This document shows positions 6,057 through 12,193 of a stretch of DNA of 13,830 nucleotides, piece after piece; position 1 is the stretch's first letter, and each line of letters opens with the position of its first letter. Below the pieces are notes generated by a model. That model ran no database searches and had not been told where the DNA came from. It saw only the letters and a program-made list of their open reading frames with translations. Origin of the DNA: DATHGT01 sp035317605 (lineage in GTDB: Bacteria; Methylomirabilota; Methylomirabilia; Rokubacteriales; CSP1-6); assembly GCA_035317605.1 (NCBI GenBank), contig DATHGT010000118.1:1-13830 (forward strand), in the 5' to 3' direction. A program made the position numbers and the translations under genes.

Positions 6057-6955
6057 GCGATCACATCGGATTCATCGGGCTCGGCACGATGGGTGGCCCC
6101 ATGGCCACGAACCTGGCCAAAGCGGGCGTTCCGCTCGCCGTCTACGACGCGAACGCGGCGGCGAGCGCGGCGGTGGGGGAGCTGCCCGGCGTCGTCGTCG
6201 TGGGATCTCCGGCCGAGGTCGCGTCGCGCGCGACGGTCGTGTTCACGTGCCTGCCCAACGACGCGATCGTCCGTGACGTCTATCTGGGCTCCAATGGTAT
6301 CGCGTCGGGCGCGCGGCCTGGTCTCGTGACCTGCGACTGCTCGACGGTCAGCGCGGAGACGACGATCGAGCTGAACCGCGCACTGGCGGCACACGGCATC
6401 ACGCACATGGACACGCCGATGCTGGGCTCGCAGCCTCAGGCCGTCTCCGGCGAGATCTTCTTCATCGTGGGCGGCGATCAATCGAAGCTGCCGGCGATCG
6501 CGCCGTATCTGTCGATCATGGGCAAGCTCCACATGCACGTCGGCCCGTCGGGGTCGGGGAACCGCGTGAAGCTGCTCCACAACGGATTGGCCGCGGTCGT
6601 CTCGGTCTCCGTCGCCGAAGCGCTGGCCGTCTGCGTGCAAACCGGCGTGGACCCGTACGTGTTCTACGACGTGGTCATGAACGGCGGCGGCATGGCGTAT
6701 GGCCGCTACTTCGACCGCCGGGTCAAGCGCATGCTGGACGGCGACTTCTCCCCCACGTTCATGGTCGAGCTGATGCGCAAGGACGCCGGCCTCGCCCTCG
6801 ACCAGGCCCGCGCCGCCAACGTCCCCACGCCGATGCTCGAGGAAACCAAGCGCACCTACGACGCCGCCGTCGACGCCGGCTGGGGCCGCGAGGACTTCTC
6901 CGGCGTCACCCACGTCATCGAGGGGCGCATCGGCCGGAAGATCTCGCAGAAGTAG
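6053..6955 (+). CDS. 3-hydroxyisobutyrate dehydrogenase-family NAD(P)-dependent oxidoreductase
   Basis: A 300-residue beta-hydroxyacid dehydrogenase. The Rossmann fingerprint GFIGLGTMGGPM is at residues 6-17 and the substrate-contact region DCSTVSAET follows in the usual place. The active-site Lys173 lies in GSGNRVKLLHNGL, matching the family's GxGxxxKxxNN. The catalytic-domain phrase usually written DAPVSGG is DTPMLGSQP here, so the substrate pocket differs from true MmsB. The family oxidises 3-hydroxy acids (3-hydroxyisobutyrate, tartronate semialdehyde, 6-phosphogluconate relatives). The ATG overlaps the nitroreductase stop as ATGA (6053-6056). It is the last gene of the operon and ends 5 bp from the convergent MmgE/PrpD gene, leaving no room for a terminator between them. 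The exact substrate is unknown. Confidence 0.88.
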   Translation: MSDHIGFIGLGTMGGPMATNLAKAGVPLAVYDANAAASAAVGELPGVVVVGSPAEVASRATVVFTCLPNDAIVRDVYLGSNGIASGARPGLVTCDCSTVSAETTIELNRALAAHGITHMDTPMLGSQPQAVSGEIFFIVGGDQSKLPAIAPYLSIMGKLHMHVGPSGSGNRVKLLHNGLAAVVSVSVAEALAVCVQTGVDPYVFYDVVMNGGGMAYGRYFDRRVKRMLDGDFSPTFMVELMRKDAGLALDQARAANVPTPMLEETKRTYDAAVDAGWGREDFSGVTHVIEGRIGRKISQK

Positions 6956-6960
6956 CGCCG

Positions 6961-8316
6961 CTACCGCGCCACGAGACTTTCGAGCAGCGCGTCCGCGGTC
7001 GCGGCCTTCTCCAAAGCCCATGCGTGAGCCAGGACCCGGTCGCATCCGTCGGCTCCAAGCGCGGGCGAGGCGAGGCCGCGGAACTTCGCTTCGACTTCGG
7101 CGTCGGTCAGGGGGTTGGCGCGGTGGCCCTTCGGGTATCGCGTCTCCGCCGTCAGCTTCCGGCCGTCGGTGGTGGTGACGTCGATCCGGGCGCACGCCTC
7201 CGCCGGGTAGCGGCGGGTGAAGTCGGGGTCCTCGACCACCGTGAGCTTCTTGATCAGCGGGCGCAGCGACGGGTCCTGGATGCGTGAGGGCGTGTAGGTC
7301 GCGGGCGTGACCGCGCCGTCCTGCCACGCCGCGGCGACCAGGAACGGGGTGCTGTGGTCGGCGGTCTCGCGGGTCTTGGGATCCCACTTCTCGCCTTCCG
7401 ACGCCGTTCGCCGGACCGCGTCGCCGTAGGTGGCCACGCGCGCGGACGCGATCTGGTCGGCGGCGACCTGGGACCGCAGCTCCAGCGCCAGGCCGATCGA
7501 GCCCTGCGTGTGGACCACCGATGGGTAGGCCTTGAAGCTGGTCGCGTTGATGCGGAACGGCTCGCCCCCGCCGCCGAAGCGTCCCCACTTCGGCGCCTCG
7601 ATGCCGAGGTGTTGCCAGAGGCCGTCGCGGCCCTCGAACGGCGCGGGCGGGCCGGTCATCCCGTCCGCCGCGAGCTGGGCGGCGAAGACGCCGATGCGCA
7701 CGGCCGCCGCGGTCGCGCAGCCCTTCCACATCGACAGCTCCCCGATCCGGGTGACCCCGAGCGGGACCCCGGACGTGATCGCGATCGAGATCGCGTGGCC
7801 GAGGGCCGCGGCGTCCAGCCCGAGGATCTGGCCGGCGCCGCACGCGGTGCCGATGCCGACGAACATCCCCTGGTCCCAGCCCTTGAGCGGCACCTCGTCG
7901 GCCAGCCGGCAGAAGACCTCGTGGGCCAGGACGATCGCGGTGATGACCGCGCGGCCGTCCGCTCCGCGCGCCTCGGCGGCGGCGAGCACGGCGGGGATCA
8001 TGTCGCTCGGATGGCCGGTTCCCTTCGCGGCGTAGGTGTCGTTGCAGTCGAGGTAGCGGACGAGCGCGGTGTTGGCGAACGCGGCCATGTCCAGCGACGC
8101 CCGCTGCCGGGTGCCGAGGAGGCGCGCCGGAGGATCGCCCTGACTGCGAGCGGCGATGCGTCGCGCGACGACCGCGGGCTCGCCGTCGAAGGCGCCGACG
8201 CCGCAGCCCAGCGTGTCGATCAGCGTGCGCTTGGCCTGGTTGATCGCGTCGGCCGACAGATCGGCGTAGCGCAGCCGGAACGCGTAGTCGCTCAGGTATG
8301 CTGTCGTGGCGTCCAT
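6961..8316 (-). CDS. MmgE/PrpD family protein, 2-methylcitrate dehydratase-like (paralogue A)
   Basis: A 451-residue protein of the MmgE/PrpD superfamily (2-methylcitrate dehydratase, cis-aconitate decarboxylase, iminodisuccinate epimerase). The active-site stretch DCNDTYAAKGTGHPSD (90-105) is close to the DFNDTW...GHPSDN of PrpD, with D90, D93 and H102 present. Lys198 in MWKGCATAAAVR marks the second conserved site, and the C-terminal lid region includes RYPKGHRANPLTDAEVEAKF. This supports dehydration of a hydroxy-tricarboxylate or a related acid. The gene has a good Shine-Dalgarno (GGGGAGGGG on the minus strand, 4 nt from the ATG) and diverges from paralogue B across 48 bp. No prpB or prpC neighbour is seen, so methylcitrate-cycle membership is not established. 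Confidence 0.88.
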   Translation of the reverse strand: MDATTAYLSDYAFRLRYADLSADAINQAKRTLIDTLGCGVGAFDGEPAVVARRIAARSQGDPPARLLGTRQRASLDMAAFANTALVRYLDCNDTYAAKGTGHPSDMIPAVLAAAEARGADGRAVITAIVLAHEVFCRLADEVPLKGWDQGMFVGIGTACGAGQILGLDAAALGHAISIAITSGVPLGVTRIGELSMWKGCATAAAVRIGVFAAQLAADGMTGPPAPFEGRDGLWQHLGIEAPKWGRFGGGGEPFRINATSFKAYPSVVHTQGSIGLALELRSQVAADQIASARVATYGDAVRRTASEGEKWDPKTRETADHSTPFLVAAAWQDGAVTPATYTPSRIQDPSLRPLIKKLTVVEDPDFTRRYPAEACARIDVTTTDGRKLTAETRYPKGHRANPLTDAEVEAKFRGLASPALGADGCDRVLAHAWALEKAATADALLESLVAR

Positions 8317-8364
8317 GACCCCTCCCCGCCGTATCGTGTGACGCTATTGTACGGAGGAATGACG

Positions 8365-9714
8365 ATGAACGAGACACGCACGCTGGCCCGGTTCGTGGCG
8401 GAGACGCAATTCGGCGATCTGCCGCGCGGGCTCGTCGACAACCTGAAGCTCACCGTGCTCGATACCTTCGGCGCGGCCTTCGTCGGCGGAATGCAGCCGT
8501 GGACGCAGCGGATCGTGAAGGTCGTCCGCGCGCTCGGCGGCCCGCCCGACGCGTCGGTGATTGGCCACGAGTGGCGCACCGACGTCTCGCGGGCCGCGCT
8601 CGCCAACGGCGCGCTCATCGGCGCCTTCGAGTGCGAAGCGCTCACCGGGTCGCACGCCAGCGGCACCGTGCTGCCGGCGGCGCTGGCCGTCTCGGAGCGC
8701 GAGCGCCTCGACGGCCCCGCGTTTCTCACCGCGCTCGCCGTCGGCTTCGAGGTCTCGGCAAGGCTGGCGCGCGCGGCGGTCGGCCTCGAGACCGTGCGCG
8801 GATTTCACAACCCCGGCACGCAGGGGCCATTCGGCGCGGCGGCGGCGGTGGGCAAGCTCCTCGGCCTCGACGAGGAGCGTCTGACGAGCGCTCTCGGGAT
8901 CGCGGGATCATCCGCCGCCGGACTGCTCGAGTTCGCGTGGAGCGGAGGCGACACCAAGCGCCTGCATCTTGGACGCGCGAGTCAGCTCGGGCTGGAGAGC
9001 GCGCTGCTCGCACGCGAAGGCGTGAACGGTCCGGCCACCGTGCTGGAGGGCCGCTCCGGCTACTTCAACGCGTTCTCGACGTCACCCGCGACGGACAAGC
9101 TCGTGGATGGACTCGGCACCGCGTGGGCGATCGAGCCCCCGTCGCTGAAATCGTACGCGTGCCACGTCACCCAGCAGGCGGTGGTGGCCGCGATCCAGGA
9201 ATTCAAGCTCACGCAGCCTCTCGATGGAAAATCGATCACGCGTGTGGTGATCCGGGGCGCCCATCGCATCATGGAGGAGCGCCACTCCGAGCGGGAGCCG
9301 CGCGACGTGCTCGGGGGCCAGTACAGCCTGCCGTTCACCACCGCGGTGGCGCTGACCCGCGACATGTCGAATCCGCTCGTCTACGACGACGAAACGATCC
9401 GCGATCCACTCGTACGTGGCCTCGCGCGACGGATCGAGCTGGCGCCCGTCGAACACGACGGCCCCGAAACACCGCACGTGTGGCCGGCCGAGATCCTCAT
9501 CAACGCCGGTGGTAGCCGCCATACGCTGCGGACGCGGCCGCACAAAGGCTCGCCGCACAACCTGTTCACGTGGGACGAAGCGTGCGAGAAGTTCCGCCGC
9601 TACACGATGACCACCGTCGCCGCGCAACGAGCGACGAGGATCATCGACGCGGTCAATGGCCTGGAGCCGCTAGCCGACATGGCTGAGATCGCCAGGCTCG
9701 TCTCCCTCGTCTGA
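8365..9714 (+). CDS. MmgE/PrpD family protein, cis-aconitate-decarboxylase-like branch (paralogue B)
   Basis: A 449-residue MmgE/PrpD protein clearly different from its divergent neighbour. Landmarks are the first-helix LTVLDTFGAAFVGG, the active-site segment GAFECEALTGSHASGTVLPA (86-105) with H97, GFHNPGTQGPFGAAAAVGKL (146-165) with H148, and Lys198 in KRLHLGRASQLG. The acidic pair usually written DD/ND is E89 and E91, so the chemistry may differ from PrpD. The FHNPGT histidine is the one expected in the decarboxylase-like branch and is absent from paralogue A. ATG 8365 is preferred: GGAGG (8353-8357) is 7 nt upstream, whereas the ATG at 8359 directly abuts it. Substrate unknown; decarboxylation, dehydration or epimerisation of a small di- or tricarboxylate is the family range. 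Confidence 0.87.
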   Translation: MNETRTLARFVAETQFGDLPRGLVDNLKLTVLDTFGAAFVGGMQPWTQRIVKVVRALGGPPDASVIGHEWRTDVSRAALANGALIGAFECEALTGSHASGTVLPAALAVSERERLDGPAFLTALAVGFEVSARLARAAVGLETVRGFHNPGTQGPFGAAAAVGKLLGLDEERLTSALGIAGSSAAGLLEFAWSGGDTKRLHLGRASQLGLESALLAREGVNGPATVLEGRSGYFNAFSTSPATDKLVDGLGTAWAIEPPSLKSYACHVTQQAVVAAIQEFKLTQPLDGKSITRVVIRGAHRIMEERHSEREPRDVLGGQYSLPFTTAVALTRDMSNPLVYDDETIRDPLVRGLARRIELAPVEHDGPETPHVWPAEILINAGGSRHTLRTRPHKGSPHNLFTWDEACEKFRRYTMTTVAAQRATRIIDAVNGLEPLADMAEIARLVSLV

Positions 9715-9747
9715 GCTGAACCGGATATGCCTCTGAGGAGCGCGACG

Positions 9748-10008
9748 CTAGCGGCGGGCGAGCGGGCGCCCGGAGACCTTCGAGTACAGGATTTCAGGGG
9801 CGAGATCGGCGCCATTCGGCCAGGCGATCGTGCCGCCATCATCGACGAATGCCTCGCGAAAGCGGGTGAGCTCCCTGAGTGGCTCGAAAACACCGTCAAA
9901 GGGGGACAGCAGAGGTTCTAAATCGAGTTCTCCTTGTACACCGTCATCGAACCGTAGGAAGACGCGGTAACCCTCGAGCGGCCTGACCTCGACGACGTCC
10001 CTCAGCAT
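9748..10008 (-). CDS. DUF2442 domain-containing small protein
   Basis: An 86-residue protein that matches the DUF2442 pattern: an opening strand pair MLRDVVEVRPLEGYRVFLRF, then DGVQGELDLEPLL (27-39), then FEPLRELTRFREAFVDDG and the near-terminal IAWPNGADLAPEILY that is characteristic of this family. The frame is open up to 10110, but M at 10008 begins the conserved domain and follows a GGGGTGA Shine-Dalgarno-like sequence. It lies 4 nt after the DUF4160 stop, so the two form a bicistron. From recollection, DUF2442 and DUF4160 genes commonly sit side by side and have been suggested to be toxin-antitoxin-like. No activity is demonstrated that I can cite. Confidence 0.82.
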   Translation of the reverse strand: MLRDVVEVRPLEGYRVFLRFDDGVQGELDLEPLLSPFDGVFEPLRELTRFREAFVDDGGTIAWPNGADLAPEILYSKVSGRPLARR

Positions 10009-10012
10009 GTCA

Positions 10013-10273
10013 TCACCCCAGAGGAGGAATCGAGAGTAACGGTTCGCGCGCAACCGCACGCCGCCAATTTTCGCGTAGGAGTGCTCGATGGCGAAGCCCC
10101 CATTCCGCAACCAACCCGTACACCCGTCCTGGGAGGTGGCCCTCCAAGATCCGCATTGTCTCCACCGCTATTATCGCGCGGTCTTCAGCGTAGTGGACGT
10201 GGAAATGCGAGGGCGGATGGTCGCGGTAGCGCATGTAGATCGTGACGCCCAAGTATCGACTGATCTCCGGCAT
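10013..10273 (-). CDS. DUF4160 domain-containing small protein
   Basis: An 86-residue protein with the whole DUF4160 layout: the start MPEISRYLGVTIYMRY, the hallmark DHPPSHFHVHYAED (18-31) in which the histidines and paired prolines are conserved, then AIIAVETMRILEGHLPGR (about 33-50) and a Trp-containing C-terminal helix WGLRHRALLRENWRRA. The frame is open to 10333, but residues before MPEIS are not family-like, so I place the start at 10273; no strong Shine-Dalgarno is visible there. It is the first gene of the DUF4160-DUF2442 pair. Function unknown. The His-rich motif could bind metal or nucleic acid, which is inference. Confidence 0.84.
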   Translation of the reverse strand: MPEISRYLGVTIYMRYRDHPPSHFHVHYAEDRAIIAVETMRILEGHLPGRVYGLVAEWGLRHRALLRENWRRAVAREPLLSIPPLG

Positions 10274-10485
10274 GGTCGAGTGCACACGGTAGGTGAGTTG
10301 GCGGGGCTTCGAAATGTCGAATCTTTGATACACCGTTTGGGAGACGAAGATCCAAGACGGCCTGTCCTACCGACCACGAGCGGCCAGCTCGGCCGTGGGG
10401 GACGGCCCAAGTGGTTTCTTGTTGCCCGGAGCTGACGTGGCCGATGCTCTGTGCGCTTCTCCCTGGCGTGAGCCCGGGAAGTGAT

Positions 10486-10770
10486 GTGACGACGATCACT
10501 GCGGCGCTGAATGTCCTGGACGCTGGAATGGAAGGTTCCATCCGTGTAAATCGGTTTGATGGTGAGCCTCCACGCTTTACCGTCCGCTTCACAGCGTTCA
10601 GTGAAGAGGGTGGCGCTCAGTCGCCGCGGCCGGTTGAGGAGGACGAGGCGCTCAAGCGGCTACTGTCGGATGAAGTCGGCATCGATCCCGGACATGTTGA
10701 CCAGATCATCCAGCGGTTGCGCGAAGAAGGGGCTGTCACCATCCCGAATGTTCATCTAACTTCGGCGTAG
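10486..10770 (+). CDS. Small hypothetical protein, not recognised
   Basis: A 94-residue ORF starting at GTG 10486. The preceding GGAAGTGAT differs from the full anti-Shine-Dalgarno complement GGAGGTGAT at one base, which favours this start over in-frame ATGs at 10411 or 10444. The visible plan is a short strand/turn region (MEGSIRVNRFDGEPPRFTVR), an acidic linker (PRPVEEDE), and a C-terminal helix-turn-helix-like or coiled segment (EALKRLLSDEVGIDPGHVDQ and IIQRLREEGAV). It has no signal peptide or membrane segment. It diverges from the DUF4160 gene across 212 bp in which I see no clear element, and it sits in the same less GC-rich islet. I cannot name a family. That it is coding is supported by the ribosome site and the amphipathic C-terminus, but not proven. 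Confidence 0.5.
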   Translation: MTTITAALNVLDAGMEGSIRVNRFDGEPPRFTVRFTAFSEEGGAQSPRPVEEDEALKRLLSDEVGIDPGHVDQIIQRLREEGAVTIPNVHLTSA

Positions 10771-10800
10771 AGGCGAATGGCACGGTTGTAGCGCGTTTAG

Positions 10801-10833
10801 GCTGCGTCAGCTCGGCGGCCGGGCTGACGCAGC
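10801..10833. terminator. Perfect long hairpin between convergent genes (bidirectional, U-less)
   Basis: GCTGCGTCAGC (10801-10811) is the exact reverse complement of GCTGACGCAGC (10823-10833). The stem continues inward through one wobble and three more pairs to a CGG loop (10816-10818), about 15 bp in all. It lies between the stop of the small plus-strand ORF (10770) and the stop of lysA (10858), where a shared terminator is expected. No T-run flanks it on either strand. Confidence 0.6.
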
Positions 10834-10857
10834 TGGCGGAAGTCCTCGAAGCCGGCT

Positions 10858-12099
10858 TCACACTTCGTTGCGCCAGATTTCTTCGATCGGCTCGCGCCGT
10901 CTCAACAGGCGCAGCGTCCCGTCAGACTCCAGCATGACCTCGGGCGCCTGCTGGTACGAGTTGTAGTTGAAGGTGGACATGGCCGCGCAGTAGGCGCCGG
11001 CGCCGCCGATGGTCACGAGGTCACCGATGGCGGGCCGGGGTCCGCGCCGCGGGCCGAGGGCTTCGGGATCGCCAGGGGCCGGAGTGAGGATGTCGCCGGA
11101 CTCGCAGCACGGGCCGACGAAGATCGTATCGACCTCGTCGCGCCCATCGGCCAGCACGTGGATCGGATGCTGGGCGCCGTAGAGCGACGGGCGCGTGACC
11201 TCGGTCATCCCGGTGTCGAGCTTGGCGAAAAAGTAGCCGTCGCGGCCGGTGTCGACCACGTCGACGACGGTGGCCACCACGAAGCCGGCGTTAGCGACCA
11301 GGTAAGTTCCGGGCTCCACTTCCAGATGAAGGGCGCGGCCCTCGCGCTCGCGGAAGCCGAGCAGCTCGCCGCGCACGTGAGCGCCCACGTCGTCGAGATC
11401 GACCGAGACCTCGCCGGGCATGCGACCGACCTTGAAGCCGCCACCCAGATTCACGCCGCGCACTTCCGGGAGCTTGGCCGCGAGATCGAGGGTCATCCGG
11501 GTCACGCGCTTCCACACTTCGGGGTCGGTGCCCGAGCCGATGTGGCTGTGCAGACGGGTGAGATGCAGATCGTGGCGCTTGGCGATGGTCTTCACGTCGT
11601 CGAGGTACTCGTGCCAGATGCCGAAGCTCGCGGCGGGGCCGCCGGTGTTGGTTCGCTTGGCCGAGCCGCTGCCCAGCCCCGGGTTCAGCCTCACCGAGGC
11701 TTCGTGTCCCGGCGCGATCCGGCCCAGCTCCTCGAGCTGGTGGAGCGAGCAGGCGTTGAAGATCACGCCGCGCGCGAGGTGCTCGGCGAGCTGGCGCGAC
11801 GGCATCTGCGAGGTGAGCTGGATCTGCTCCGGCGGAAACCCCGCGCGCAGCGCCCGGACGACCTCGTTGTCGCTGGAGGCATCCACGTGCAATCCGAGCG
11901 CGCGGAACACGTCGAGGACGCCGCGGCTCGGATTGGCCTTCATCGCGTAGCGCAGCGTGAACCCGAACGGCGCCGGGAACGCGAGCGCCCTCCTGGCCGC
12001 GTCCTCGAGGCCGGCGCGATCGTAGACGTAGCAGGGCGTGCCGAACCGCGTGCGAACCTCGGCCGCCGTTTCCTTGGAGAGCGCGGGTGTCGGAGTCAT
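10858..12099 (-). CDS. lysA: Diaminopimelate decarboxylase (LysA)
   Basis: A 413-residue PLP-dependent fold-III decarboxylase that converts meso-diaminopimelate to L-lysine, the last step of lysine synthesis. The N-terminal FGTPCYVYD is followed by the PLP-binding Lys54 in RYAMKANPS. HSHIGSGTD gives the barrel His and Ser; VNLGGGFKVG is the glycine-rich phosphate-binding loop; and EPGTYLVANAG is the next conserved strand. The second-subunit active-site motif is GPCCESGDIL (Cys332-Glu333). The C-terminal GAGAYCAAMSTFNYN carries the Tyr/Asn that complete the site. The length is normal for LysA (about 410-420). ATG 12099 follows a GCGAGGA Shine-Dalgarno. The gene is transcribed away from the xylonate dehydratase gene. 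Other family members (ornithine/arginine, carboxynorspermidine decarboxylases) are less likely because the GPxCES motif is LysA-like, but they are not fully excluded. Confidence 0.9.
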   Translation of the reverse strand: MTPTPALSKETAAEVRTRFGTPCYVYDRAGLEDAARRALAFPAPFGFTLRYAMKANPSRGVLDVFRALGLHVDASSDNEVVRALRAGFPPEQIQLTSQMPSRQLAEHLARGVIFNACSLHQLEELGRIAPGHEASVRLNPGLGSGSAKRTNTGGPAASFGIWHEYLDDVKTIAKRHDLHLTRLHSHIGSGTDPEVWKRVTRMTLDLAAKLPEVRGVNLGGGFKVGRMPGEVSVDLDDVGAHVRGELLGFREREGRALHLEVEPGTYLVANAGFVVATVVDVVDTGRDGYFFAKLDTGMTEVTRPSLYGAQHPIHVLADGRDEVDTIFVGPCCESGDILTPAPGDPEALGPRRGPRPAIGDLVTIGGAGAYCAAMSTFNYNSYQQAPEVMLESDGTLRLLRRREPIEEIWRNEV

Positions 12100-12127
12100 G
12101 GGTCCTCGCCGTAGGGGTAAGATGCGG

Positions 12128-12162
12128 TCGACACGTCGACATCGTCGCCTCGACGAATCGAC
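12128..12162. promoter_or_regulatory. Two TCGAC-N3-TCGAC elements in the lysA/dehydratase divergent region
   Basis: TCGAC occurs at 12128, 12136, 12150 and 12158, making two identical-format elements (12128-12140 and 12150-12162) whose starts are 22 bp apart, about two helical turns. On the minus strand a TTGACG (12170-12165) could be a -35 for lysA, with a weak GACGAT -10 (12146-12141) lying between the elements. Operator function is inferred; TCGAC is common in GC-rich DNA. Confidence 0.35.
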
Positions 12163-12193
12163 GCCGTCAAGTGGGAAGCTTTGGGAGGTCAGT

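Noticed and set aside
7354..8364. Extending MmgE/PrpD paralogue B upstream in the same open frame
   Set aside because: The upstream part is antisense to paralogue A; the family start and Shine-Dalgarno are at 8365.
5963..8377. An 804-codon minus-strand frame spanning the dehydrogenase and MmgE/PrpD A genes
   Set aside because: It crosses two well-supported genes in other frames and has Arg-rich shadow composition.
10274..10485. A promoter or small gene in the 212-bp divergent gap
   Set aside because: A TTGCCC at 10422 has no acceptable -10 partner at 16-18 bp, and the short frames here are antisense to DUF4160 or lack start signals. Nothing is supportable.
11158..12114. A 318-codon plus-strand frame
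   Set aside because: Antisense to lysA; no recognisable domain, and His/Glu/Ala-rich composition as expected of a shadow.
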